From Sarocladium kiliense (Eukaryota > Ascomycota > Sordariomycetes > Hypocreales > Sarocladiaceae), in contig JAUZTG010000039.1 of assembly GCA_030734395.1 (NCBI GenBank), forward strand, positions 124,001 through 188,000: DNA of 64,000 nt, written 5' to 3'. The notes under the pieces are model-generated. The model made no database searches and was not told where the DNA came from. It saw nothing but the letters and a program-made list of their open reading frames with translations. The translations under genes were made by a program, and so were the position numbers. Each line of letters opens with the position of its first letter. Within the stretch, counting starts at the first letter, position 1. Shown piece by piece: positions 31,194 through 42,885 of the stretch.

Positions 31194-33539
31194 ATGGCAC
31201 CCGAAGCGAAGAAGCGAAAGCTTCAAGCCACCAACACTCCCTCCTCCAAGCGACCTAAGAACCAGTCGAAGCCTACGAAAACGTCGGCGAAGAAGCCTCA
31301 ATCGACTGCGAAACCGGTTCCACGCAAGGTTGTTGACGTCAGCGCCCTTGCCTGGGAGTCTCTCGGGGAAGAGTTCGGCGGCCTCGAGGTCATTCGCAAC
31401 GTCGACGTCGTCCGCAATGGCGATCGAGTGCAATTCACAGTAGCAGAAGACGACACCAGCGACGAGACCAAGAAGCCGACTACCGAAACCAACGGGGATC
31501 ATGACGAAAGCGAGTCTTTTGAAGGGTTTGGCGATAACGATTTGGAAGGCCAAGCTGGCGATTCCAGCGAGCCTAGCGATCGGAAGGCTGGTCTGGAGAG
31601 CGAGATCAGTGAGGAGGTGGATCACAGGCGAAAAGAAAAGCAAAAGCAAAAGCTGGAGCAGAAGAAAGCCGGGAAAAACAAGGTGGCCGACAAGGCGCGG
31701 GAAGACCAGCGGCTGGATGCCTCCAAGAAAGGCGTACAAAAGTCCACTTCACAGGGCAACGCCTTCGACGCGCTCGCGGCCGTGGATGAAAGCAACGGGT
31801 CAGAAGACGAGGGGCCGGCAGTGGATATGAAGGCATGGGCTTCCCTGACGCTCTCCCAACCTATGCTGTCTGCCGTGGCAGCGCTCAAGTTTGCAAAGCC
31901 GACCAAGATCCAGGCTGAGGCAGTGCCAGAAATTATGGCTGGGGAGGATGTCATCGGCAAAGCTCAAACTGGTTCCGGAAAGACGCTCGCATTCGGTATT
32001 CCTATGGTGGAGAAATGGTTGGAGCTTCGTGAAGACCCGTCATACGAGAGGAAAGGGCCTCTGGCAGTGGTCCTGAGTCCCACCCGAGAGCTGGCAAAGC
32101 AACTGGGTGATCACATGAGGGCACTCTGCAATGGTCTTCCTGGAAACACACCGTACATTTGCGTTGTAACCGGTGGCCTGAGCATCCAGAAACAACAGCG
32201 TCAGCTTGAAAAGGCAGATATTGTCGTTGGTACACCAGGTCGCTTATGGGAGGTTCTCGAAGGCGACATGAAGCTGCAAGATGCTTTCACCCGACTCCAG
32301 TTCCTCGTTGTTGATGAGGCGGATAGAATATTCAAAGCTGGACAATTCAAAGAAGTCGAAGACATCCTTGGCGCGTTGGACAAGAAGGATCCCGAGGCCG
32401 ATGATGACACCAGCGAAGACGACGATGAGGAAGATGACGATGATAAGCCAGCAAGACAGACACTCGTGTTCTCAGCAACCTTCGACAAGAACCTACAGAC
32501 AAAGCTCACAGGAAAGCTCAAGTTCAGTGGCAACAAGGACGAGAACTCCATGGAATACCTCCTCAAGTGTCTCAAATTCCGCCGCCAGCCCAAGTTCATC
32601 GATGTGAACCCCGTGAGTCAGATGGCCTCTGGGTTGCGTGAAGGGCTCATTGAGTGTGGTGCCATGGAGAAGGATCTGCATCTCTACGCCGCCATGGTGT
32701 TGAACCCGAACCGCCGGACGCTTGTCTTTACCAACTCTATCTCAGCCGTCCGTCGCCTCACACCGTTGCTGCAAAATCTTGCGCTACCAGCTCTGCCACT
32801 TCACTCGCAGATGCCACAAAAGGCCCGTCTCAGGTCTATTGAGCGCTTCGCTTCCGCCCGTAGTACCGTGCTTGTGGCCACTGACGTTGCTGCTCGAGGA
32901 TTGGATATCAAGGACGTTGAGCAGGTTGTTCACTACCATGTCCCTCGTGCAGCAGATACCTACATCCACCGTTCCGGTCGTACAGCTCGTGGTGAAAGCA
33001 GTGGCGCCAGCATCCTCCTTTGCGCGCCAGATGAGGTCATTCCAACACGCCGGCTTGCTGCAAAGGTCCACGCCCAGCAATCCAACGGCGGTACGAAAGA
33101 TCATCTTATCCAGACCCTTCCCCTCAATCGCACCATTCTCACCCGTCTCAAACCTCGCGTTGATCTAGCCAAGAAGCTGGCAGATGCTGTTCTAGCCAAG
33201 GAGAAAGGTCACGGAGACGACGCATGGCTTCGCAACGCAGCCGAGGATCTCGGTGTCGAATATGATCCAGAGGAGTTTGAGGGCGCTGAGCTGGGCCACG
33301 GTGGAAGAGGAGGCGGCAGGAAGAAGAAAGAGAAGGAGGCGAGAAACCTCACAAAGGCAGAGATGGGTGCATTGAGAGCGCAACTCAGAGAGGAAATGTC
33401 CAAGAGGGTGAATCTGGGAGTGAGCGAAAAATATATCACGGGAGGAAGAGTAGATGTCGCAGCCTTATTGCGGGAAAGGGAGAATGCCACAGTTGGCGGG
33501 TTATTCTTAGGCGGAGAGGGCTTGGGTCTGGATTTGTAG
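31194..33539 (+). CDS. MAK5: DEAD-box RNA helicase MAK5 (60S ribosome biogenesis)
   Basis: Single exon, 781 residues; start ATG 31194 (MAPEAKKRKL), preferred over an upstream in-frame extension without family similarity. The N-terminus is a basic nucleolar-type region, then VDVSALAWESLGEEFGGLE and an acidic linker. The helicase core follows: MKAWASLTLSQPMLSAVAAL with the Q motif near 215-240, Walker A AQTGSGKT near 256, motif II VVDEADR near 373, motif III FSAT near 425, then VLVATDVAARGLDI and motif VI HRSGRTARG near 591. An acidic insert (DDDTSEDDDEEDDDDK) between motifs II and III is typical of Mak5. The protein unwinds RNA during early pre-60S assembly in the nucleolus. Divergent from MLP1. 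Confidence 0.95.
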   Translation: MAPEAKKRKLQATNTPSSKRPKNQSKPTKTSAKKPQSTAKPVPRKVVDVSALAWESLGEEFGGLEVIRNVDVVRNGDRVQFTVAEDDTSDETKKPTTETNGDHDESESFEGFGDNDLEGQAGDSSEPSDRKAGLESEISEEVDHRRKEKQKQKLEQKKAGKNKVADKAREDQRLDASKKGVQKSTSQGNAFDALAAVDESNGSEDEGPAVDMKAWASLTLSQPMLSAVAALKFAKPTKIQAEAVPEIMAGEDVIGKAQTGSGKTLAFGIPMVEKWLELREDPSYERKGPLAVVLSPTRELAKQLGDHMRALCNGLPGNTPYICVVTGGLSIQKQQRQLEKADIVVGTPGRLWEVLEGDMKLQDAFTRLQFLVVDEADRIFKAGQFKEVEDILGALDKKDPEADDDTSEDDDEEDDDDKPARQTLVFSATFDKNLQTKLTGKLKFSGNKDENSMEYLLKCLKFRRQPKFIDVNPVSQMASGLREGLIECGAMEKDLHLYAAMVLNPNRRTLVFTNSISAVRRLTPLLQNLALPALPLHSQMPQKARLRSIERFASARSTVLVATDVAARGLDIKDVEQVVHYHVPRAADTYIHRSGRTARGESSGASILLCAPDEVIPTRRLAAKVHAQQSNGGTKDHLIQTLPLNRTILTRLKPRVDLAKKLADAVLAKEKGHGDDAWLRNAAEDLGVEYDPEEFEGAELGHGGRGGGRKKKEKEARNLTKAEMGALRAQLREEMSKRVNLGVSEKYITGGRVDVAALLRERENATVGGLFLGGEGLGLDL

Positions 33540-33632
33540 GCGAAGTCTTCAGAATGTTGACACTCTCATTGGAGCTTGATCTATATCATCTATCCTCAAA
33601 GAAGGCGACTCTCAGTAACACCTAATTTCATC

Positions 33633-36040
33633 TCAGAGTTCCTTGTCCGGCTTCGTGTGATTGTGTCCAGTTGATATGAGCCCAATAGGTGTCCAGATAT
33701 CATTATTCATGTACTCCAGCATGTTGTAGTACGCTTCTCGTTGTGTGACGGAGTGGCGCATGGACAAACTGGAGGTAAACTCACGGCCATTGTGTTGTTT
33801 GTCATCGTAATATTCGTCGTTGCCATCGTCCATTGCATCGTCATCAGATATGTAGTCTCCATATCCGCGCTTGAAGCATTGGACAGGCTGTTCATCGCTT
33901 GTTGCCAGTGAATCGGTAGACGCGACGTCATGGCCTTTCCCATCGACCTCCATGTCACTGGAGAATCTCATTTTACCAGCCTCGATGTCATGGTCGTCGC
34001 CAGCTTGCCTGCCCGGCTTGCTGTTATGCTCACTTACGGCAAGGGAAGCCTGCGTAGCCTGAGTTGCTTCCTGCAGCTCTTTTTCTTCGGCTTCCAAATC
34101 GACTGGCTTCAAAACCGTCTCGTCAAAGGAGAACGAGTCCCCGCTACAGTATTCACCAAACAAGGATGAGATAGACAAGCCTGACAATCTGGTCAAAATG
34201 ATGACTTTAATTATTGGACCAGGCTTCAACTTACCATGTTCGCGCCACTCGCGCACACTCACCGTGCAAGGCCAGACATCTGCAGGCCGAAATGATTTGA
34301 GCAGATGGCACAGTTCTGGGTAAGACGAGTGCCGTGAATACGGAAAACGAAGTATTCGGGGTAGTTTGGTTGTGGCGAGGCTTGCTTTTTCGTCAGACCC
34401 TATGATTGGACTGCTGTCGCGTTGCGCGAGAGCCTGAACTGCTTTTTGCAACAAGGTGGATTGATTGTCATGCAGAGAGGCAGCGTCAAGGCTTAAAGGG
34501 ATGTTAGAGCGCCTGTTGACGGATTCAAGGGCCAATTCTAGGATCTTGCGTTGGGCCTCGGACGTGTAGCTTGCATCACCCCCAGTAGCTGCAAGCTGGT
34601 CAATCCTTGAGACACGGTTAGCTCAGCTTGGAACGGAATACTGTGAAGAATACGAACATTGCGGTCAAAGCCTTGACATCCTGTATCATACCCAAGTCCA
34701 ACTCAGCCTCGCGTTCCAGATCACCACCTCCACCACCAGCTCCTATCTCAGCCAAGTCGGCACCACTCGGCAGGTGGGCTATGATCGGTTGTATGCGTAC
34801 CACATATGGCCCTCGCGCAACGTCGCACATGTTGCCCCTCTCGCAGCTATGTAAGCGGACGTTGCAATCAGATGTCAAGCAGCCTGGTTGTGGGGTGTTT
34901 CCTGACATATAGCCGACAAGAGCGGGGGCCTCAGGGGATAGGTGCACATCCGAGCTGAAGCGATCATCTGACTTTCGAATCTTCAGTGAGTTATAAATCC
35001 GGAATTTATAGTCATCGACATGGATCTGGTGTCGTTTAGCTATCAAATCACAGGCACTGGGAGGATGAACTGATGGGAAGAAAAGGTGGCAAAGGACACA
35101 GCACTGTCCCCGTGCGCGACTTACACGACTCTTTAAGGCCCTGGATAGAGCTATCCAGACTTCTTCGTAGCCATAGGTCCATGCTTGGAAGTGAAAAATG
35201 GTATCACTTGGGTACTGCGATACTTTGCGCAGGAGCTCCTCAATACCCTCTGCCTTTGTCTGGAACTGCGTGTCCTGGGTAAAAGACGTATCCAGATAAA
35301 TTGTGTCGAGCCTTTTTATCCCGCTCGCGTATTCAATTAGGCTTGGATTGCGGACAAGAGAGTTGACGAACCATGGTTCGCTACGGATGTCGCCGGTGTA
35401 GAGGATAGCTTTGCTGGAGTTCTCAATCACTTTGTCTATTAGTGGCCTATACGCTACTGCCGTTCCTGGGGAGAGAACCAACAAAACATTACCGCTCCAG
35501 GGCAATGATTGGCGTCGAAAAGTGTGACCTGGATCTGTAGGCCTGGCCGTAAGTCCAGCACCGTAGGTGTGTTGAGGGGCAGGGGTTTCTGCCTTTGGTC
35601 AATTATGCAGCCTACACATGAGTGGAGCTCAGAGGTCTTACAAGGATCTTCTTGAGGTGTCTGTATGTTTGCTGCTGCGCCTCAAGAATGCCCTTGGCAT
35701 AGTTGACTCGACAAGCGTATGTTTCTAGTCGCAACAAGATCTCCTTTGTCGCTGCAGAGCAGTAAACACTAGAACTAGTTAGAGACAACAAGTACGGCCA
35801 TAAACAAGAACCCATTCGCCAGTTTATACACTCACAAAGGTGACCTTAAAGTTGCCAGACCAGAAAGATGGTCACTGTGGACGTGGCTAAGGAAGCAGGC
35901 GAGCGCGGAAGACGCGTTGTCACGCCGAAAGTAGTCGACTATTGACAGTGTGGTCAGCCACCTTTGCTGGGCACACGGCACGAAGAGAAATTACTCTGGA
36001 TGTCTGGAAACTCCTCAAGACGACCCATGAAGGTTGACAT
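33633..36040 (-). CDS. Artemis/SNM1-type metallo-beta-lactamase nuclease
   Basis: Eight exons in phase: 36040-35995, 35938-35836, 35768-35642, 35588-35479, 35413-35125, 35025-34658, 34605-34235 and 34180-33633; about 653 residues. The start MSTFMGRLEEFPDIQ and the following DYFRR match Artemis (DCLRE1C) N-termini. Metal-binding motifs are the HxHxDH-type SHVHSDHLSGL and DANHCPGAVMF; ILYTGDIRSEPWFVNSL and RLDTIYLDTSF follow. The beta-CASP part includes KSDDRFSSDVHLSPEAP. The tail is acidic, with a VWPCTV phrase typical of fungal homologues. The family opens hairpins and trims DNA ends in repair. The intron 35478-35414 has a weak GTTCTC donor, and 34657-34606 uses GTTCGT. The intron 34234-34181 (54 nt) has no stop and keeps frame. 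Confidence 0.88.
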
Positions 36041-37798
36041 GGTGCAGCAGCGGCCGGTCCCCGTGGGGAAGCATGTGCGCCGGTGCGCCTCGCAAGTTGG
36101 GTCAGTAATCAAGTCGGCTATTGAAGCGCGAGGCTGCAGGTAAGACGGATGTTGGTGGACTATTGACAGCCACCCGCCGTCATTCCGCGGAGTATAGTCA
36201 GACAGTATAGAGCGGCCATCGGCTCGGCATTAGAGAAGAATGCAGTTGAGGTTGGCGGTCATGTCCATGCAACTCGTTGGCGACCATGAATCGAGAAGGT
36301 GTAGAGGTAAAGGCAGGCCGCCACACTGTGTGGCTGAATCTGTGCGTTGCTACCTATGAAGTGGCTCAATACAGTGTGAGTGCTTTTCTTCACGGTGTCG
36401 ACAGCGTCAAGTCGCGTCGGTGCCATCCCCAGCTCCCCTCGACTGCCTCTTCGAATTCCCGGCTTCACCGACTCTGGTACACCGATTCATGTATGAGGAA
36501 ACGAAACACCGTCCTCATCTGCGAACTACTAAGCCATACTACGGTGCAATGCACAGCTGCAGGTGCCCATTACCACCCTAAGCTCACGTCAGGAATCTCT
36601 CATCATCAGCGCGAACCTCTTTAGGGCAGCTCATCCTTTACACTTTACAAGTATATTGACGCCACCATCAAGCAAGCAAATGTTGCCATGGCTCCTACTG
36701 AACCGTTCTAGAACAAGTTGCGGAGGCGAATTTCCCTCATTACGAACCACGTGAACCCGATTGGGTCGATTGCTTCCCTTATCCATAGACGGGCGTCGGG
36801 GTAAAGCCAGAGCTTGGAAGGTATACCTTGGAATCCTGCAAAAGCCTGAGAGCAAGCGGCGGGCTTTCCGTGAATCATCCCAAGCGAACTGGATCAACGC
36901 CCCGTTCCAAGCTTCTTGCAGGTCTATCTGAGCCTGGGCAATCTTGATGGAGACGCCTAGGCGGTTATAGTGTCGAAAAAGTGGCTACAAGAAGGTCATC
37001 GACAGATTCTCCGACCACTCGGCGCTGTGGCTGTCACATATGTACTGGGCCTTTCCTGGACGCAGACACCCGTGAGATCCTTCTCACAAGGTGGAAAACA
37101 TGATTGGCGCGAACGAAGCACAGTGCATGCAGCGGGGTGTGGAGGTACCGCTCATCTAACCGGCGGTGCCTGAGCAGGGGAGCCCACCCCCGGAGCGCCG
37201 TGCCGCTCAACCACTATCAAGTGTGTGGGGGAGACAGGAGGCTATCGTTCCGTCTTCCGTTTCTGGAACACCCGAGAACGCACATTGGGCAACACAGCAA
37301 GCCCAGGTGAAGGAAATGCATCGAAACGAGACTCACCGAGCACATGGAAAAAGCTTGAGCGTTGGAGCCAACATGATCGCAATACGGCTCTCAAAACGCC
37401 TCGCTCGGCTTTTGATATGAAGGACCACGATGTTGTTTGGGATGGAGGGATCTGCACGGGGGAAAGAGGGCCTCTCGTCGCGGATTGATGGTAAGCATTC
37501 GGCGACTGACTTACATACGACTTACAAACATCCCCCCGGTCTCCGTCATCTAGAAGGGAAACGGACAAGGCTCGTTCCGTCCGACATCGATCCCTGCAAG
37601 TCATACCCCAGTCACTTTCATCCAGAGAGCCCAATGTAGCACCCAAGCTACCCGTCGGTCCTGCGCCTTCATGGGCTGCGTCTTGGCTGTCCAAGTCCTC
37701 ATTGGTATATGAATGCCCTTCTGCCTTCTCTTCCTAGGCCACGGTCCCGGAGCTTTTACCCACGGCCTTCACCAATTGTTGACTGGGGATTCGTCATC
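36041..37798. other. Long intergenic region before cellobiose dehydrogenase
   Basis: No gene seen despite many short frames on both strands. A TATA-like GTATATGAA lies near 37704-37712, about 90 bases before the dehydrogenase ATG. The size fits a heavily regulated promoter, which is usual for plant-polymer enzymes. No clean XlnR (GGCTAA) cluster was noticed. Confidence 0.4.
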
Positions 37799-40680
37799 AT
37801 GGTTTCCTTCCGCTCTTCGTGGCTACTGGCCCTCGCGCCGCGTAAGTCTGCTCACCGAGTGCTGCCAGGCTCTCAGAGTACTGACCTCAGAAAGTTGCCC
37901 AATACGTGGCTGCCCAGCAGTCCGCACCCACTCCTTACACTGATCCCGACACTGGAATCGTGTTTGACACATGGAGCGCCGCCAGCATAACCTTTGGTTT
38001 CAGTTTCCCCGGAGATGGACAAACCACGAACGCCGACGAGTTCATTGGTTACATCGTAAGGCGCTCCGAGTAAAAATTGGTGATCTTTGCTGATGTGTTC
38101 TCAGTCCTGCGCCTCTCCCAATGGTGAGGGCACTGGATGGTGCGGCCTCTCTTACGGTGGACCCATGTCAAACAATCTTCTTCTGTTTGCGTATCCCCAT
38201 GACGGAGAAATCCTCACTTCCTTCCTTTGGGCTACTGCTCAGGTCGAGCCTGGTCTTTACGAGGGCGACGCCACCTTGACCCAGATCTCTTCCACCATCG
38301 ATGAGGACGGCTTCACTCTGATCTACCGTTGCCAGGGATGCACTTCCTGGTCTCAAGATGGTAACTCCGGACAACTAGCAACTACCTCACCAATCGCTGT
38401 GCTTGGTTGGTGCCACGGCCGCACAAACCCAACTAACCCCGAGTGCCCTCTTGAGGCTGTGATGGTCCAGCACGAGACACAGAGCATCTTCGGTGCCCAG
38501 CTTACTTCCAACGCATTCAATGACGAGTACGACCAATGGGTCGAGCTTGCTACTGAAGTTGTTGAGGGCAACTGCGATGGCGAGCCACCCTCTACCACCA
38601 CCACTGGTGAGGCCACCACCACCACCGCAGCGCCCACTGGCACACCTGTTCCCGATGAGACCTACGACTACGTCATTGTTGGTGCAGGTGCAGGTGGCAT
38701 TCCCGTCGCTGATCGACTGAGCGAGGCTGGCAAGAAGGTCCTCCTCATTGAGAAGGGACCTCCATCTTCTGGGCGTTGGGGCGGTACCCGCAAGCCGGAA
38801 TGGCTTGAGGGCACCAACCTGACTCGCTTCGATGTTCCCGGTCTCTGCAACCAGATCTGGGCTGATTCCTCCGGCATTGCTTGCCCCGACACTGATCAGA
38901 TGGCTGGCTGTGTCCTCGGTGGAGGCACTGCTATCAATGCTGGACTTTGGTGGCGCCCCAACCCTAAGGACTGGGACTTCAACTTCCCCGACGGTTGGAA
39001 GGCAAGCGACATGGCCAAGTACGAGCAGCGCGTCTTCAGCCGCATTCCCGGTACCCTCTTCTCGTCCATGGATGGCGTGCGATACCTTGACCAGGGTTTC
39101 CAGGTCGTGGCCAATGGTCTAAAATCGGCCGGATGGCAGCAAGTCAATGCTCTCGAGAAGCCTGCAGCGAAGAACCGCACATTCACTCACACCCCTTACA
39201 TGTTCTCTGGCGGTGAGCGTGGTGGGCCCATGGCTACCTATCTTGTGTCAGCAAATGCCCGTAGCAACTTCAAGTACTGGACCAACACCCAGGTCAGGCG
39301 CCTTGTCCGTACTGGTGGCCATGTCACTGGTCTCGAAGTCGAACCTTTTGCTGGTAATGGCTACGTCGGCACCGTTAAGCTTACCCCGGAGACTGGCCGC
39401 GTCGTTCTCGCTGCTGGAACTTTCGGTAGTGCTAAGATTCTCCTTCGCAGTAAGCTCAGACCTGAAAGTGTAATATTAACTGTTCCTTGTAACTGACAGC
39501 CCCTAGGTGGTATCGGCCCCGAGGATCAACTGAACGTTGTCTCAAACTCCAGCCGAGATGGTGGCTCTATGATCTCCAAGGACCAATGGATCAACCTGCC
39601 TGTTGGCTACAACCTTGAGGACCACACCAACGTGAGTGCGACTGCTGTAGTAGTCGCTTATAGCGCTAATATCTTCTGCAGACTGATACAGTCATCAAAC
39701 ATCCCGACGTTGTCTTCTACGACTTTTATAAGGCGTATGATGACCCGCCACCGGCGGACGAGCAGAAGTATCTTGGTCAGTTCCTCCAATCGATCTGAAG
39801 AGACATTGCGGCTCAGAACTAACACGCAACAGACAAGCGCTCTGGCATTCTCGCCCAGGCTGCTCCCAACATTGGACCCGTCATCTTTGATGAAATCACC
39901 GGTAAGGATGGCCGTGTCCGCTCCATGCAGTGGACCGCACGTGTCGAGCCAAGTCTCGGTGAGACCAGCAACAGTAAGTTCTTTCGGCACTTGATCCAAG
40001 GCCTGAGCACTGATGCGTGAGGCAGAGTCCATTACCATTAGCCAGTACCTTGGTCGTGGCGCCGTTTCCCGTGGTCGCATGACTCTCACCACTGCCCTCA
40101 ACACCGTTGTATCTGGAAACCCTTACCTTAACAATGAAAATGATGTCGAGGCCGTCATTACAGCACTTGACAACCTCCGTGCGGCCCTCTCTGGCGTCGA
40201 CGGCGTTGAGTGGCTTCAGCCCGCTCCCGGCGTTACCTCTCGCCAATACGTCAACGATGTAAGCAGTCCATGAAGCGATGAGGAGAAAACACCAAAACTG
40301 ACCGTTAATTGCAGATGGTCGTTTCCTGGAGCAACCGTCGTGCCAACCACTGGATTGGCACTAACAAGCTCGGCAAGGATGATGGCCGCACGGGTGGTAC
40401 TGCTGTCGTTGACCTCAACACCAAGGTCTACGGCACGGATAACCTCTTCGTCACTGATGCCTCAATCTTCCCCGGCATGGTGACCACCAACCCCAGCGCC
40501 TACTTTGTCACCGCCGCCGAGAGGGCCAGTGATGCCATCCTCAAGCTTCCTGTCTCGAGAGCTCAGGGTCAATACCAGCAGTGCGGTGGTCTCGAATGGA
40601 CTGGCAACATGCAGTGCGGCAAGGGATTCCACTGCAAGACCCTCAACCCTTATTACGCTCAATGCTACCCCGACTCCTAG
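37799..40680 (+). CDS. cdh: Cellobiose dehydrogenase with C-terminal CBM1
   Basis: Eight exons in phase: 37799-37841, 37895-38055, 38105-39449, 39507-39631, 39682-39775, 39833-39973, 40026-40258 and 40315-40680; 835 residues. A signal peptide (SSWLLALAPLAQYVAAQQS) precedes an N-terminal cytochrome domain (AA8), with candidate haem ligands Met in GGPMSNNLLLF and His in VQHETQSIFGA. A Thr/Pro linker leads to the GMC flavin domain (AA3_1), which has the FAD loop VIVGAGAGGIPVADRLSEAG near residue 255, the catalytic His region RRANHWIGTNKLG and MVTTNPSAYFVTAAER. The protein ends in a fungal CBM1 (QYQQCGGLEWTGNMQCG..YYAQCYPDS). It oxidises cellobiose and cello-oligosaccharides to lactones outside the cell and passes electrons to lytic polysaccharide monooxygenases. 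The CBM1 places it with class IIA ascomycete enzymes. Confidence 0.96.
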
Positions 40681-40836
40681 ATCAAAGGCTCGGCGAGGGG
40701 CTTCGTAGCGAGACAGATCACTTCATGTATATAGTTTAGTGCAGTACTGGCAAGCTACCATTTCAATGGCAAGTCAAGACTGACGGCAATGATTGGACAT
40801 CTTTTGTCTTTAAAATTCTCTTGAGTTCACCCTTCA

Positions 40837-42102
40837 TTAGTCTACATAAGCTGTGTGCATGAGCAGCCCTTTGTCACCCGCAGTAATATCCATGCGAACG
40901 CCCTGAGCTACAAAGTAGATGTGTCCTTCCCCCAGATTAAATGACTTTTCCCCGCAGTCCACGGTCGCGCTGCCCTTTGTTGCGATCAAGATACTTGCTC
41001 CTCCCTTACCGAGCAGCTCTTGCTCTCCCGCCGCAAGTTCAGTCTGCAGCACGTTGAACTCGCTCAATGGAGGCTTGTACATCTTGGTCTTGTTCTTTTC
41101 GCTGCGGGGATATCCCTTGGCGCGAAGAATGCACTGCTGCACATCGTGCGGGTTGAATGTCAGCAAGTCGCAGAACTGTTTCGCGTTGCTGCGCTCCGCC
41201 TTGGGGCAAAGACCAGTGTTGAGGACGTTGTTGGAGCGCGCCATGCATTCGATGATGTCGCCGGAGATATATGCGTGAATTCCATCTGCAGGGATGTAGA
41301 CAGCATCACCAGCTTGGAGCTTGAGATAGTTCATTGTTAGAAGTCCGACTAGGACTCCAGGGTCGGCTTCAGAGAATTGGTCTGCGAGTCGAGGTGCAAG
41401 TTTGGGAATATGGGAATTTGCCGGAGAGCCAAAAGATGATTCAGGGAGTGACATCAGAGCCTTGTAAGTGCGACGAATGACCTCATCGTCAGACTCGAGG
41501 ATCTTCTGAACCACCGCTCGGAGATCCTCGTCCATGAACTTTGAGCTTGCGGCGGTGCCCACCTCACGCAAATGGTGAAGCGGCTCAAGATTCAGCAGAT
41601 GGGCAATATCGGCAAGAGGCTTGAATCCGCAGAACGCCTCAAACTCACCCAGCGCCAGGGCAATCTCAGGTTTGTGATTAGGATCAGTGAAGTCATCGGG
41701 CTTCGCTTTGTGCATCTTGCTGGCGAAGTCCTTATTCGGATGAATCTGCAGTGGCAGCGCCTTCGCGATAGACAAGACCTTGGGTAAGAACGGCAGAAGT
41801 GTGTTGCCGAACTTGTAGGTGACCTTTTCCCCGATAAGCTGCTTCGGGTATCGATCGAGGACTTTCTGGAGGTCTTCCCCGGTGCTGATAACATAGGAGG
41901 GCATCTCTGGGTAGGTACCCATCCACATCTCAGAGTAGGGTTTGCTCTCGTCGATCTGGAACACTTTGGATGGTCCATCGCGAGTCCATCCTGGAGTCTT
42001 TGCACAGAGAGTAGCTGCGAGGGACTTGGAGCCTATCTTGCCCCATGGGTAGGAGTTGCAGCTGCATTTGAGCTGGTAGAAGGGTTCCAGTGGTGTTGCC
42101 AT
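40837..42102 (-). CDS. Mannose-6-phosphate isomerase (type I)
   Basis: Single exon, 421 residues from ATG at 42102 (MATPLEPFYQLKCSCNSYPWG). A longer in-frame start upstream adds residues not seen in the family. It interconverts fructose 6-phosphate and mannose 6-phosphate, supplying GDP-mannose for glycosylation and cell wall. Motifs: SYPWGKIGSKSLAA, PSYVISTGEDL, PFLPKVLSIAKALPLQIHPNK with zinc-ligand Gln/His, HKPEIALALGEFEAFCGF, YIPADGIHAYISGDIIECMARSNN written here in part as GIHAYISGDIIECMARSNN, and a C-terminal cupin half ending MHTAYVD. It lies tail to tail with cellobiose dehydrogenase. A TTATAAAT element on the minus strand near 42258-42266 is a possible TATA box. Confidence 0.95.
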   Translation of the reverse strand: MATPLEPFYQLKCSCNSYPWGKIGSKSLAATLCAKTPGWTRDGPSKVFQIDESKPYSEMWMGTYPEMPSYVISTGEDLQKVLDRYPKQLIGEKVTYKFGNTLLPFLPKVLSIAKALPLQIHPNKDFASKMHKAKPDDFTDPNHKPEIALALGEFEAFCGFKPLADIAHLLNLEPLHHLREVGTAASSKFMDEDLRAVVQKILESDDEVIRRTYKALMSLPESSFGSPANSHIPKLAPRLADQFSEADPGVLVGLLTMNYLKLQAGDAVYIPADGIHAYISGDIIECMARSNNVLNTGLCPKAERSNAKQFCDLLTFNPHDVQQCILRAKGYPRSEKNKTKMYKPPLSEFNVLQTELAAGEQELLGKGGASILIATKGSATVDCGEKSFNLGEGHIYFVAQGVRMDITAGDKGLLMHTAYVD

Positions 42103-42885
42103 GACTGCGTCTGTGATTCTCAACGCTGCCTGAACTTGTTGAATGTGGTCACAAAAGATTGCTACAAGCCACGCGCGACATGGCAATGGTGGACCTCGAA
42201 GTCATATATCATGATATAATTTCGTTGACGTCAACAGATAGATCGCCGATGTGCAGCATTTATAAGGCGTTGGCCCATTCACCGCTGCCCCATTGAGCTC
42301 CAGAAAACATGTCACTTGCGGTCTAACAGCTCCGTAGACTTACTTAATACTGACGCGTGCCTTATCAAAGTGGTTCCGTCACTGCAGCATGGAGTGAGCT
42401 CATCGGAGCATTTGTCCCGGCGGAGGAGGAGGCGGCTTCCGGGGGGGGGGGGGGGGGGGGGGGGGGGCGCATCGGCCAACGAGCGGAGCTTGCTCCGAGA
42501 GGCGGAGGGCGGCCGGAACGGAGTCTACTTAATTCCATGTAAGTCGGCATCGGGGTTTTGAGTATAAGGCATTAGTTGGAGTCTCAAACTCTAACTTATA
42601 CAGAATGACGCAGAGTTCAAGAATCACTCCGAAACTATCTGAACTCCAGAGAAATCTTGTTTCGCGTGGCGAAAGGGAGCGGGTTATCGAGCATTGAAGT
42701 TAGGCATTCACGAATGCATCGCTTGCATTGCTTTTGCTACCACATATTTACAAGAAGACAAGCAGTCAAAGCCATCTTTCCAAGACGTCCGAGACTGGAG
42801 TTTCTCAGTGTTACTAGACACCGAACCAAACTGCCCATGAAATAATATCACCCAAACAGGTGCGATATGGACTGAGCCAACTTTC
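42103..42885. other. Intergenic region with G-rich tract
   Basis: Between the isomerase promoter and the 3' end of the xylanase gene. No gene seen. It contains the 27-base G run described separately, inside a longer purine/GC-rich segment (42415-42520). Confidence 0.45.
42441..42467 (+). repeat. Uninterrupted G27 homopolymer
   Basis: Twenty-seven consecutive G, flanked left by GGAGGAGGCGGCTTCC and right by CGCATCGGCC. Such a tract can form G-quadruplexes, and its exact length is easily misread in sequencing. Length polymorphism is expected. Confidence 0.9.

Noticed and set aside
37166..37694. Open frames upstream of cellobiose dehydrogenase on both strands
   Set aside because: No domain or splice evidence; region interpreted as promoter.
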